Shown: positions 50,401 through 63,641, counted from the stretch's first letter. The stretch: DNA of 64,000 bases from Arachis hypogaea (GCF_003086295.3 NC_092048.1:935001-999000); one strand, 5' to 3'. Program-made: numbers and translations. The notes: generated by a model not told the origin, from the sequence alone.

Positions 50401-52397
50401 TCAGGATGAGATATGTTTATTTCATGATGTCAATATATTCTATTATGAGTATTGAGTAATGCTATGTAACCAAAATATTATAGATAATAAATAAAGATAT
50501 ATGATTAATAACATTTGTGTTTATAAGAGAGTGTAAATCACTCTCCTAATTTAATTGACATAATTAATTTCTTTTTATAATTAATTATCTTTTCTCATTT
50601 AATTATACTAAAAGTTAATTCTAAATTTAATGTGAATCAAATTTTAAAAATTTCTCTCTCATTATTACTATATGCATTTATAATTCTATAATTTTTTTCT
50701 CCCAAATAAAAATCTCAAATTCTTATATTTTTAATTTTTTAAAAATCTCAAATCACCTCAACACATTTAAAAAAAATAAAAACATCTTAAATTTGATCGA
50801 TTTCTATTTATTGAAAATTATAAACATCCAAAATTGTTGGTTTATGACCTGCAAAATAAAATAATAAATAATAATAAATTAGCACCAATTTATTGATTAT
50901 AGATATCATGTATATAAAATATAAATATTATATATATAAAAATATGGATATTAAATTAGAGAATTTAACAACTTCTGTTATACAACTCATATTTTATATA
51001 TAGATTATTGTAAAATAAAAAATAAAATATAAAATATAAACAAAAATTAAGAAATAAAATTTTAAAAATAATTATTAACTCGTCATATTAAAATCAATAA
51101 ATAAGAATACGTATAAATAGTAAATAAAAAATATTAAAATTATGACTCTTTGGTATACATATAAGATAATTTGAAATATATAACAAGACACGTAGTTTAA
51201 AATTTAGTAATATTAATTATAAAAATTTATTAATTATGGATATTATATGTATGAAATTATAGATGTTATGAGTATGAAATTATGGATGTTATTAATATGA
51301 AATTTTGGATGTTATTAATATAAAATTTTGGATGTTATGTGTACCTTACCTAACTATGAATGTTATGTGTATGAACTTATGGATGTTATGAGTAAATTTG
51401 CTAATTGAATAAATTAATTTAAGTATTTGATATTCTTTTTTCAAATCTAATTATAGTAAAATTTAAAAATATATGTAAATCAAAATAAATAATTTCACTT
51501 TGAAAAATATGAAACAAATTTATAAATTATCAATGATTTAAAAAATTATACGTTAATTTAAATGTATAATATCTTCAAAAAAAAATAAAACATGAATCAT
51601 ACTTTATTAGTGCATATATAAAATAATTTGAAATATATAAGAAAATATAGTTTAAAAATATATTAATTATAAAAATTATGTGTATAAATATATAGATGTT
51701 ATATAATAAATAAAAAATATACTTTTGTTATTATAATATAAATTAAAAACCATAAATATAAATTATGTATATTCATTTAATAAGAATATAAATTGATAAG
51801 GTATGTATTTATAATATATTATATATTTAATATATATAATTAATGTTTTTATATATAGTAAATATTACAATAAAAACGGTAAGCGCATGAAAGAATACTA
51901 ATTAAATTTAGTTCATCTAATTAAATAAAGTTAAAAATAAAAAATTTTGGCTGATTTTGTTTCCTTTGGTTGCTAAACTTTTTCCTTCTATTATATTAAC
52001 AAGCATATGTTCCATTACCACCAATTGATGTATTAATAAAAAAGGCTTAGGTAATTACACATATCTTTAAGTAATGTCTTTGTAGCCAAATGCTGGCAGC
52101 GTAATGTTGAATAAGCACTAACATAATTTGGCTAATAAGATGTCTCTCATTGTTAAGCAGAGAATCATTTTCAATTACCTTTGTTTTGATTTGAAAAGGA
52201 ATATTATTTTTACTTCATGTTATTTTATTTTTTTTAATTCTTTGTTAACCGTCTTTTCATTTATGTTTTGTTTGTTGAAACATGTGAGATGCTTGTACCT
52301 CAAAAGTACAATGGAGAGTGTAATCTGCGTATTTTAGATTGTTTAGATGTGGATAATTTGCATTAGCTAAGCTTCATGAGTTGTGGACATATTAGTG
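47486..52397. other. Long AT-rich intergenic DNA
   Basis: No supported gene in about 4.9 kb. From about 50450 to 51960 the DNA is extremely A/T-rich and includes the degenerate tandem repeat at 51230-51395. An 85-codon minus-strand frame at 48698-48955 matches nothing I know. Confidence 0.45.
51230..51395. repeat. Degenerate tandem repeat, unit about 25 bp
   Basis: Units of the form ATGAAATTATGGATGTTAT recur about six times with substitutions and one spacer. Confidence 0.7.
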
Positions 52398-52520
52398 GGA
52401 TGTTATGAAAATTATAGTTATGCTCCCGCTGGACAAGACCCCAACATGTATGAAAGCTATTCAGGATATGCAAATTACCGACCTCCTCAGCAGCAACAGC
52501 AACAAAGGGGATATAGTTAA
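52398..52520 (+). pseudogene. Tyr/Gln-rich C-terminal fragment, RNA-binding-protein-like
   Basis: A 40-codon open stretch ending in TAA reads YENYSYAPAGQDPNMYESY, then SGYANYRPPQQQQQQRGYS. Such Tyr/Gly/Gln-rich tails with QDPNMY end several plant RNA-binding proteins, such as the RBP45/47 type. No start codon, RRM domain or splice acceptor giving a whole gene was found upstream. It is best seen as a last-exon or retrocopy fragment. The assignment to a family is weak. Confidence 0.35.
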
Positions 52521-53956
52521 GAAGCTAAACCCGGCTTCTATTTTTTTGTTGTCATTCTGTATTCTTATGATACTTATTTTCAGTTGCTTTTATGCTCATG
52601 AAAAATTAGTTAATTCTATTCCTTTTTTATTTTTCCTTTTTTTTTTCTTCTAGTTAGTTATCTATGGTTGCTATATTAATATTTATAGTTGTAAATATTT
52701 GTAAAATTTAAGAGAAGAAGACAAGTTAGAATACACAGGAATAGAGAAAAGACTAGTATCTTCACAATTATGTACTCTTCATCGCATTTATTGCTGCATC
52801 TTCTCAACCATCTCTCGTAGTTATTTTAGATTTTTAGACTCTAACCATAACTACTACTGATGCTGCAGATTCTGAGACTCTTATTATAACATTTCTTAGA
52901 TTTTCACAAGTTGTATAAGAAAAAAGTAAAAAAAAAAGTAGAAAAGGTACTGAGAAGAGAGAAATTTTAGAGAAATATGAATCTATTATAGATAGAAAAC
53001 AAGAATATATAAGTACTTTTACAATTCATTACGTTTTTTGACGTTTAACATTAAAGAGGACTAAATTAAAAAAAAATTATAGTATAAATATCTAATTCGA
53101 TGAAATTATTGAGACTTACAAAATAATTAAACCTTGTTAGTATTTTGATTTAGTTACGAAGTGATCTATAATACCAATACCCATTTCATTTGTCAGGAAA
53201 AATATGCATTTTATAGAATAATACAAGTAAGTAACTAGCATTTATTCAAATATTTGATTTTTATTTTTTATGTTTTTGGGACTGGGGTATTTAATTTTCT
53301 GGTTCTTTATTATTATGTTGGTCTGACATATTTTTGTTAATATCCAAAATGTCCATAGCAGCCCAACAAACTATGATGAATTCAACTAGTAACAGCCTCA
53401 CAGGAGACAGAAAATATTCCCACCAAATAGGAAAGAAACAAAAATTCTGAGGGGCCCAGTATTTTGAAGAAACAACTGAGTCTATTATCTAATATATATT
53501 ACACTAACGGAAGAGTTTTAAGTATACCGAGAACATCGATATTCTAATTGTTTTAACCGTGGATCTGAATTATAAAAAATATATATAATATATATTAATT
53601 GAAATCAACGGTTAAAATAACTGGAACACCGGTGTTTCTCGATACACTTGAAATTTTTCTTACATTATATAAAAGGGCATTGAAAAAGCCCAACCTATTT
53701 CAGCCTAATCCAAGCAAAAGCAAGCAATACATGTTCACAGAAGAAAGTTTTCAGTACAAGACCCAAAAACCAAAAAAAAAGATAGATGTGATAAACAATT
53801 CAAATCAAGTCCAAAAAAAATCAATATAATCGTCATCACAAAAACCACCGCAACTTAATTGAAACCTGTAACTTTGTTATACGCACGAGACACTATGCTT
53901 CTTGAAATGTACGTTCTAATGTCATAAATAATATAAGGCAAGATCAAGATTCTACG
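52521..53956. other. AT-rich intergenic DNA
   Basis: Near 53130-53146 it carries ACAAAATAATTAAACC, which matches one end of the MITE at 36884-37239. Around 53515-53640 there is an inverted pair (CGGTT/AACCG words around an ATATATAAT centre). No gene was seen. Confidence 0.4.
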
Positions 53957-54406
53957 ATATCTACCATAGTTATCAGAACCGAACCGATAATCAATTCGGT
54001 CATATGATCGAATCACTAAATTATTGGTTCAACCGATAAATCACTAATTTATTCGGTTAATCTGATCATAACTAAAATAAAATTATATTAATAAAATTAA
54101 AATAATGCCTTAAAACTTAAAATACGAGTCTTACAAACATTAATAATCAAATATCAAGTTTTAAACATAACCAATAATCTAAAAAAAGAGTTAATAAACT
54201 AGCTTCTAATATAAAATATGTTCTCAATTTAAATCAACAAGAGCAAGTTAAAGATAACACAATCATTAAATCAAGTCTAAGGGGTGAGCTCAAAGTCGGC
54301 ATTAACATCTTCATAGGACAAATTAGGAGCTTAATCAACATTTTTCTCATTTTGATTTGCATCCATATCTTCCATAGCATTGTTATTTGGTCCATCATTA
54401 TCTTGG

Positions 54407-54670
54407 TCATCTTTCAAATTTAATTGATGTATATTTGTGTATTTTTGACAAATCAATATCAAGAATAATTCGTAATAGCAACTGACAATTAAAATATTTG
54501 AAAAATTTATCAAGATCATCCAAAATTGGTTGAATGGACATATTTGCCAAATCATTTCGTAGAGCATCAACCTCTTCAGGAGTTAAAAACGGCGGTGAAT
54601 CTTCCAATATCCAATCTGAATAGTCATCAAATGTATCAAGACAAATTGGATCATAGCTTTGCTTTCTCAT
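54407..54670 (-). pseudogene. hAT-like transposase C-terminal remnant
   Basis: The frame reads RKQSYDPICLDTFDDYSDW, then LEDSPPFLTPEEVDALRNDL. This acidic tail resembles the C-terminus of plant hAT transposases after the hATC dimerisation domain. The zinc-finger, catalytic and dimerisation parts are absent, so the element is a deletion derivative. Its placement near one end of an element with hAT ends supports the call; the family match is from memory of similar proteins. Confidence 0.5.
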
Positions 54671-55855
54671 TAGATTCCTATGTTATCAAGTTATGTAATT
54701 ACTAAACTAAAGATTAAATTTTAATGAACAATACTTTTTAAAATTAGATAAATAATTATAGAAGATACCTTAGTTGTAGCTTCAAAGATTTGCTTAAATC
54801 AGTTTTTAAGCAACACAGCAACCACCACTATTTCACCAAAGTTCATTGATTCAACTAACATCAACTCTAAACAAACCAGCAATAAAGTGAATAAACAACA
54901 ACAGCACTAAAAAACCACAGTAAATACAATAATAGCAACCAGCAACAACTCTATACCGATTACCAAATACCAACACAGCAACCAGCAATAAACAACCCTA
55001 AAAAACTAAATACAACAGCAGCAACTACCAAATTCAAGAACAATTTTAACTAAAATTCGCCCAACTTCAACAACTACTCTAAAAAATCAAATTTATCCAC
55101 CAGATTCCATAACAATAGCAACTAAAATATGCTCAGGTTCAACAAGTCTAAAAATCAAATACAACAGCAACTGACCTGAGGGAGCAGAGGCACTGAGGCA
55201 GAAGATGAATGCTTTCTGAGCTTTCTGACAACCACCACTTCCACCCAAATGACCCGAGGGAGCAGAGACTGAGAGTGACAGAGAGGTGAGGCCGCAGAAT
55301 ATGAACGCTTTCTGAGCTTTTTGATGAACACTTTCTGCCGCTGACGAGGTGAGGCCGAGACTGAGAGTGACGACGAAGTGAGGCCGAGACTGGGTGATGA
55401 CAAAGTGACGAGGGTGAGGTCGTGAGGGTGAGGGTGAGGCCGTGAGGGACTGCCGATTGTATAGCTCGAACAACGGAGAGCCAACGGAGAGACGAGGTTC
55501 GCTGGGGCTTGGGGGGTATCGGCGGTTACATTGGCTCAAAGAGTCTCAGCCTCTCAGATGCCATTAGGGATTTGGAGGCAATGGGGGGAAGGGGGGATTA
55601 GCCTAGGGTCTTTCACAGTTGCAACGAGGGGGGGATGAATTGGAACGACGCCGTTTTCAACATTTAAAAAAAAAATTTCACCACCCGGATCGGGTCAAAT
55701 CATCCGGTTGGGTCACCGATTTTCATAAAAACCCGTCGGGTCAAACCGGGTTCATTGTATTGCCGGTTCAACGAGTGGCTCGGTCCGATCAGGTGACCGG
55801 GTGATCGGATTTTCGGTCGAACCGGTCGGATCGAGCCGGGTTTGATAACTATGAT

Positions 55856-58367
55856 GAGTAAATTCCCATAATAGTCCCTGAGATTTGCGTGAATACTCAA
55901 TGTAGTCCTCAAGATCCCAATTTTCTCATTGTAGTCCTCCAGATAGAGCTCCGAGCACTCATAATGGTCCCTGGGCATATTTCTGGTGATGAGTCATCAC
56001 CGGAGCGCTGACGTGGCCATATTTTGTCACGCTGGATGACTCCAACGGCTAGCTGAGCTGGCTCATTTCTAATTTATACCCATATTGGTCCCTCCTACTA
56101 AATTTAACCCTAAATCCCTAAATTTTCATAAAGTTTATCTCTTCTTCTTGTTCATCGCTCTCTTCTAGGCTCTTGCTCATTTCTTCTTCTCACCTTCCAA
56201 TATGCAGAAAATATGTATTGGCCATTTACAATGTAATATGTATTTGTCTTCTCAGAGTAGTTTAGATCATCAATAGATGATATTATTGTTAACAACAGCA
56301 ATGACATGAATGACAATTTAGTAACAGTGTTATATATAAAGAGAAATGTTATTAACAAGGAGGAAAGGATATTGCAATAGGCCTCGAGTTCTCAATAAAA
56401 AAGAAAAGCATAGCTCAACAATATTAGAAATATCCAAAAACAAATAAAACCAGTTGACAAAAGTTTTCTAGCCTAAAATCAGAATCTTGATGTAATTGAG
56501 CATGTCATTTCAGTAACGCCAAAGGTTATTGATAGTGACATGTGAATATTCAATTCTTTCTCCCTATCTTAATTATAATAAATAAATAAATAAATTCTAT
56601 ATGTTCTCAAATTTATTCAGTATACCAATTCTGAATTGCTTTTACAAACTTACTCTTCAAATATTTACTCTCTTTTTCTTTTTCTCTTTTAGCGTTAATA
56701 TATTAAATATGTACCATTCACATCAAACTATCACGCTTCTTGTTTTAACATCAAAATTCATTGTTAATACATTAAATTCACAAATAGAGCAACTGTGCCG
56801 GATCAAGTAGCTACATAAAGTAAATATACCTTAATTTGGTTTAAGGCCGAGAACTTCAGACCAATCATATCCAAACCTTTACATATGTGGTGATAGGTTG
56901 CCTATGTTTCTTTGATGAAGAAGGCTATAGACAAATATAGTTAAAAACTCAGAATGAAATGACAGAAGCTAAACTACCAAATTAATCTTAGAAGAATCCA
57001 AAGAATAATACTTACAAGACCACACGATCACGATATTCATTGATTTGAATGTGAGATTGAACATAATAATGAACCTGCGGATCATACAAGATCAGGATAC
57101 ATAGTTAGAAGTCAAATAATGCCCCCAATAGACCAATGTTTCTCTTCCTTTCTCTAATAAATTTAACTTATAGATGCTTTGTCAAATGTGCTAAGCTCAA
57201 CACCAATTGCAAAGACAGGAAGAATAACCAAATAAAAATTCATAGCCATTTGTTAAAGAATAATCCTTCAAGCATTGATTGAAACTTCAAAACTTGAAAA
57301 TCAGATCTCAATTCATTCCTTTCCTACTAAATCAATACAAATTATAAATCTCACCAAAAAGCATGCAGGAGAATAATAGCATTAATTAGTTAACAACATG
57401 AATGAAACATTCAAAATTACTTTAATCATCATGACTCCAAATGGCTACACTAGACACAATCCACCGAAAAGGAACTAATAGAGAATAATTTACACAGTCA
57501 CACAGTATAAAATGAATAATTCAAAATGTTAAAATCAGATCAGAATAAGTATCTAGAAACAATAGATAAAAAAAGATAAAAAAAATGGATTATCTAAAAG
57601 GTTCTCTGCAATGGCTCCTCAATTAAGCATAATTATAAAAAGCGAAAAAAAGCAATTTTTTAACATGAGCATAAAAAAAAGGGGGAAAAAGGTGAGACCC
57701 AGATGAGAAAAAAGAGCAAGGATTAAGTGAGAGATGAAAAAGGTGAGACCTTGATCCATGAGAGATTTGAGGTTGTTGAAGGCATTCTGGGAAACATCCC
57801 CATCCTGGAAAAATGAGAAAACCTCAACCACACTAACAACTTGCATATCATGAAGAATCAACACTATATTGAAAACCCAAAGTAAAAAGAAAATATTACT
57901 TTGAGTCTAATCACAAAGTCGAAACCTCGTGCTTCTAGTAGAGGAGGGGAAGAACGAAAAGAGTTTTCAGTTGGATTACTTCTTCTCTCAACTTTTTCAA
58001 CCCAACAAATAGAATATTACGGTAGCGCCATTGATGAAGAGATGAAGATGAAATGAGAGGGTAGAAGAAGAAGTGACGAAGATGAAGTGTTTGTATTGGA
58101 GACAACTGTTTTTCTAAATAACATCTAAACGGCGTCGTTATTTGTACTCAAGGGCGCCAAACTAAAACAACGACGTTTTGGAGCCCTCCAGCATGGCAAA
58201 ATGTCGCCACGTCAGCGCTCCGGTGATGAGTCATTACCAGAAATATGCTCAGGGACCATTATGAATACTCGGAGCTCTATCTGAAGGACTACAATAGAAA
58301 AATCAGGATCTTGAGAACTATATTGAGTATTCACGCGAATCTCAAAGACTATTATGGAGATTTACTC
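55856..58367. mobile_element. Mutator-like element, possible Pack-MULE
   Basis: Terminal inverted repeats of about 181 bp (55856-56036 and 58187-58367) start GAGTAAATTCCCATAATAG and, on the other strand, GAGTAAATCTCCATAATAG. The 10 bp TAACTATGAT lie on both sides (55846-55855, 58368-58377) and include the tip of the hAT-like host element. No transposase was seen. The interior has exon-like minus-strand segments. Confidence 0.88.
56830..57863 (-). pseudogene. Possible captured gene fragment in the MULE
   Basis: Three exon-like segments lie in order on the minus strand. 57750-57863 is preceded by a T-rich tract and AATATAG and reads MQVVSVVEVFSFFQDGDV, then SQNAFNNLKSLMDQ. 57016-57074 has CAG before it and GTAAGT after it and reads VHYYVQSHIQINEYRDRVVL. 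56830-56901 has AG before and GTATAT after, is exactly 24 codons, and reads ATYHHICKGLDMIGLKFS, then ALNQIK. I do not recognise the gene. The paired splice sites and open frames suggest real exons taken up from a cellular gene. The donor after the first segment is weak, and no whole reading frame was built. Confidence 0.4.
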
Positions 58368-58383
58368 TAACTATGATATCTAC

Positions 58384-61300
58384 TACCGAATATTTGTGCA
58401 TGATTACTCAAAGTTAATTAACTAATAAGAATAAGAATAAACTATTAAATAGAGTATAGGGATTAGGGAACATAAAGCTGCATGCATTATATGCTCCCTG
58501 CTCCCTTTCCGATCCGATCGCCGCTTACAACACACACATCGTCAATTGAACAGACCAAGGTCCATCTTTCCAGTATTGATTTCTTATTTTATTTTATTTA
58601 CTTTAAAACAAAGTTATTTGGCTTAAAAAATTGTTAGTCACCCAAGCCTTTTTATAAAGTATTCGAATTCAAAAATTTAGGAGAAAATGATTTTTTTATT
58701 TTATTTTTTCACATGATCTAACTACAGAGAACTAATGACAATTGGACGGAAGCAATCAGAGAAAGAAAAGGCATTATTGTTCAGCCGCAATACCGACCTA
58801 AGAAATTGTGATCACAATACACACTGTGATTAAAACGTGGCAAATTAAAATGCTCACTGCTGCACCACCCACGTAGCTCGTACCGTACTAGTTACTTTCA
58901 ACTTTCAATATGAAGCTCGTGCATGATGAAGTGTTCGTACATATAAGGTAAGTTGTGCACTCGATCATATGTTAAAAGGTGCTTGTGTGTGTGTGGTGAA
59001 TCCCAGTATAGTCCTCTTTAATCTTTATTGTGGCTGAGATCTGAGAATATCAATAACACTATTGACACCACAACTACTATATTATTTTGGCGTAGGTCCT
59101 CTCGTACTATTTTGTGATGAGTAGTGGTTTAGTACGAGGAAGAATGATAGGAGTGAGTAGATTTTGTGATTTGTAATTATTATTTAATTATTATTAATTT
59201 TTTAATAGTATAAGATTATATTTAATGGTATGAAATTATTTATTTTTTTTTGTTAGTTAAATACTAGCTAAATTTTAATAAAAGTACTGATTTTTAGACT
59301 TTTTCTTATTTTGAATATTGATGTTAACTAAATCTAAATGTATTTGTCAAAAATAATAAATTTTACTAGTTTTTAAATATTTTTTATATTAAAATCATGC
59401 ATGATGCATGGTATGGAGATTTAACGAACGAGGTAGCATGGCTAGGTTAGGTTAGTTCTTTAATAATATTTAGAAGATAATAAAAATCAGTTTAAAATTA
59501 TCTTATTTAGTATTCATTAATTATTGTTAGAATAATTATGTAATTTTAGATATAATAAATATATAATTATATATGTTATATGTATAAAATTATAGATATT
59601 ATGTTATATAAGATAGAGAACTTTAAATATTGTCTCTTAATATATTATCGATTTTTTAATATCATTTATGTGGATGTCTAGTCTAATTATATTATGTATA
59701 TAATAAAATCAGTCATTGAAATTAGTCACTAATATAAAATAATTTTAAAATATAAATTATACGTTAAAAATGAATTAAAAATATATATATTTATACATAA
59801 ATATATAATATCTAATTTTAATATATAAATAATATTTTTGTGTCTAATTCTGCGACTTTTTTTTGTGGCATATATCTTATTGGATAAATAAGTATAAAAG
59901 TCTGATTTTTAATTACTTAATATTAGTTATTTTTAGAATTGAGGCTTATAATTTAAAATTTAAAATTAATTTTTTTTATAATTTAAAATCTAAAATTTAA
60001 AATAAATAAAATAATATAAAAAAACTTAGTTGATCTTAATTAAAAAAAATTTCCTAGCCTTACTCTTATCCTATGAAATAAGGACACTTTGTTGAGTTGT
60101 GGTGTTCACGTGTCAGACACATTTTAGATACGACACTCGTCCGATACACGTGTCTGCCGTGTCTTAATGCCACAACACAACATGGGCGTTCTTCTTAGCA
60201 ATAATTATTGCAGTAGGATAATGGCTAGGAGGATTTGAAAGGTATTATGGCCTTAAAATTTTCGATAAAAAATAAAAATATTTTTTTCGGACACATTTAG
60301 ACACATCTAAATACCATCACGTGTCAGTGTGTTCAGCTTTATTATTTATATGTATTCTTAAAATGAGTTTAGAAATAATATATATTATTATTTATTAAAA
60401 ATAAATATTTTAAATATTTTATATAATTAAAAATACATTCAAAAATTATTTTATATTTTAATATTAATAAAATATTAAAATATCATTATAATTTATTTAA
60501 AAAATATTTTATACTTTGTATATGTCATATACCCATATTGTATAAGATTTTAAAATTTGTGTGTCATATATCTGTATCAGTATCAGTATTCATACATATA
60601 GTTGTTATCAGAATCGAAATATTAACCATCAATGAGACTAATATCTTGCTTACTATATATCTTGTTTCTCTCTTTTGATTTTTTTCTTTTTAATCGACTG
60701 TATTTACACAAACTCTATATAAATTGAATTAATTTAAAAAATTAATTTACACTAATATAAAAAAATTACTACTATACATATACTACAGAAGTAATAATTC
60801 AAATAAACTATATTCGATTTATTACTATTACTCTAATTAAATCGAATTTAATTAATTCAATTTACATGTGTTTAGTATACTAGAATAATAAATTGATTCA
60901 ATTTATATATAAATAACATAAATTTAATTAAATTAATATATATATATATATATATATAGAATTTAAAATATTTGCGTAATTTTAAATCTCATACTATTTG
61001 ACATGAATTACCCTGATATATATTGGATTATTTTCTTCTAATATCACGGACTAGTAATATATTTGGAACCGTCAAAACATAATTACATATGTGAGAAATG
61101 AGAAGATAGTTATTAAAAAAGTAACTATGATTAAATTAACTAAAATTGTGTCCAACTCTACCATGCTTAGGAACCTCTAGCGCCTGGCCTCCTTCTCTTT
61201 GAATGGCACCATGCGTGCCCATGCATGTTATCCTATTTTATATTACTTTTTTACTCATCTGTTTCTCCTTCAGTGTTGCTAGTGAATCCTTTGATTTCAT

Positions 61301-61560
61301 TTTGGATTTCGTTGTTGCTGCTATATCCTTCTTCAATATCACAACTCATCATCCGTGACCTCATCTAGCAGTGATGGATCGGAGGCTTTAGCAGTTGGCA
61401 CCAATATGAGCTATAGTCTTTGAACAATTTTCCATGGTTGGAGAAGAAAGAAAGGGTACAGTAGTTCTGAATTTTGTAGCATCACACTTAAAAACACAAC
61501 TTATCTCAGACGGAATTAATTGTGTTAATTGTTTTCCCTTTTTTTTTTTTTTGAAAAAAG
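58384..61560. other. Long AT-rich intergenic DNA
   Basis: No supported gene in about 3.2 kb. A (TA)n run lies at about 60935-60958 and AATCGAATT-type words at about 60715-60930. Confidence 0.45.
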
Positions 61561-61822
61561 GACAAATAAGTCCCTGACTTTTTGCTCCGCGGATATTTTT
61601 ATCCCCGACTATATTAAAAAATACTTTTAAGTCTCTATCCTTCACAAAACTTGGACGGATCAGTCCCTCCGTCCAAATGCTTCCGTCAGGGACTGATCCG
61701 TCCAAATGCCTCCGTCAGGGACTGATCCGTCCAAATTTTGTAAAGGCTAGGGACTTAAAAATATTTTTCAATGGTCAAGAACAAAAATGTCCACAGGACA
61801 AAAGGTTAGGGACTTATTTGTC
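61561..61822. mobile_element. Foldback MITE with an internal 29-bp duplication
   Basis: Both ends read GACAAATAAGTCCCT inward and stay inverted for about 110 bp. In the centre a 29-bp unit with TCCGTCAGGGACTGAT is present twice in tandem (61669-61697, 61698-61726). The element sits in T-runs, so the target duplication cannot be read. Confidence 0.75.
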
Positions 61823-62778
61823 TTTTTTTTTTTTTTTTTTTACCTTCAGATGAGTTAATTTGTTGTTGTATAGGGTTTTTTTTTTTAAAAATATACGAAA
61901 ATAACTTTTCAATCATTCTTTTATACAACACAAGAGAATATGAGGCTTTGAAGTTTGTATAATTAACGCCCCCAGATGCTCACAAGAGGATGAAAAATCT
62001 CTGTGTGCCTAGAGACCCCGGCGGTGGTTAAAAGATTTGAGGGAAAGAGATCCAAATAAAAGTAAGGTTTACTAGATATATATTTTGATTTTTATTTGAG
62101 TTAGTCGAGTATTAATAAAAAATTATAAAATTTGTTGGTCATGTAATATTTTTTTTTTGAAAAAATTATATGTCGCAAAAACACAATCATCAACTCATGT
62201 GCTTACATATTTAGAAATAATTAACAGAAAGGAACATACTACTATGAGTATTTATATAAAGATAATAGTTAAAATATTTGCTTGCATATTAAAAATTAGT
62301 GGTTAAAATCGGTTATTATATATTTATATATAAATATATTTACAGTTTATTAATTTATTTTTAGTGTATATTTTTTTATATTTTATATATATTTTATATT
62401 AGTAACTGATTTTAATTATTAATTTTAGTATACATCTAATATAATTATAAAAAATGTAACTAAATATCTTTTAAATATTATTTTTTATTTAATTTAAAAA
62501 AAAAAAAACAAATTTTTTTTTAATTTTTTAAACAATTAATACGTAAAAGTGAATATTCAAATTAATGAAATAATAATAAATTGTTAAAACAAATTGACCA
62601 AAAATTAAATTTTAAAAGATAAATCGTATTTTTTAATTTTAAAATATCAAATATTTTCAACTATTAATTTTACATATATAATAAATAAATAAATAAATAT
62701 AATATTTCTACTAAATTATATAATCTTACAATTATAATCTATAATATAAAAGGTTACACACATAAATTAAACAACATC
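61823..62778. other. AT-rich intergenic DNA
   Basis: No gene or paired element ends were recognised. Confidence 0.45.
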
Positions 62779-62786
62779 TTGCCACA

Positions 62787-63392
62787 TAGGACTGCACATG
62801 AATCGGATAATATTCGCATATCCGTGTTAATTATCCGCATCCGATCCAAATTTTGCGGATATTATTCGATCCGCAGAGCCATCGGATCGGATCTGCAATA
62901 TGGTCGGATCGGATTGTGGATTCGGCAGTGATATCCGCGAATCATATCCGCATATCCGCACATCACATATAAATAGTATAGTTTAAGAAAGTAAACCCTA
63001 ATGTGATATGAATTTTAGTGTGTTATTTTATGAATTTTATGATATTTTGTTTTTAATTTTTTATGTTGTACTTCAACTTAGAATAAGTAAACTTAAATCT
63101 TATGTTATTATTTTGTTTTTGTTATTCAAGAGAACTATTATTGATAATATTTTATGAGTAAATAGGATTAAACAAATAAAAAATAAATTTTTTGGATATT
63201 TTTTTGTAAAAACAGCCAAATAAAATCTTAAAATAGTTGTTTTTTTAATTATACAGATATACCTGATATCCGATCCGCAAGTATGCAGATCTGCGAATAT
63301 CGTATCCGATCCGATCCGATCCGATAAGTACAGTGCAGATCGGATAGAATTTTAGACTATATCCGATCTGATCCGATCCGTGTGCAGCCCTA
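62787..63392. mobile_element. hAT-like non-autonomous element, 606 bp
   Basis: The left end reads TAGGACTGCACATGAATCGG and the right end, on the other strand, TAGGGCTGCACACGGATCGG. Flanks TTGCCACA (62779-62786) and TTGCCGCA (63393-63400) match at 7 of 8 bases. CGGAT/ATCCG words fill both subterminal parts, including four tandem CCGAT units near 63307-63325. Confidence 0.8.
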
Positions 63393-63400
63393 TTGCCGCA

Positions 63401-63641
63401 AATAAACAGATGGCTAATAAGCTAGCCTAACCAGTAGCACCTTGCCACACACCTTATTTATTTATTTATTCTTTTTATATATATTTTCAATAACCTCTAA
63501 AGAGGCCTTAAAATAAAATTAACTAATTACGGGATGCAATATATCATTCTCCCAAAGGAAATAAACTAACCCAAAACGGAAACCAGTCAAGTTCAGAAAT
63601 TAAAAACCTAGTATAATTTATAAGAGTCGATTCAACTACTT
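63401..63641. other. 3' flank of the UDP-glycosyltransferase gene
   Basis: Short AT-rich flank, presumably including the 3' UTR. Nothing else was seen. Confidence 0.4.

Larger units (their letters stand above)
53965..58375. mobile_element. hAT-like element interrupted by a later insertion
   Basis: The left end starts CATAGTTATCAGAACCG. The right end, on the other strand, reads CATAGTTA and continues, beyond the inserted element, TCAAACCCGGCTCG at about 55845 leftward. The 8-bp target duplication ATATCTAC is at 53957-53964 and 58376-58383, which is found only if the inserted 55856-58367 is treated as part of the span. Without insert and its duplication the element is about 1.9 kb. It keeps a hAT-like transposase tail at 54407-54670. 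Confidence 0.85.

Noticed and set aside
47486..52397. Possible hidden gene in the long AT-rich stretch
   Set aside because: No run of codon-like composition or splice-linked frames was found; only RNA-seq could show a non-coding transcript.
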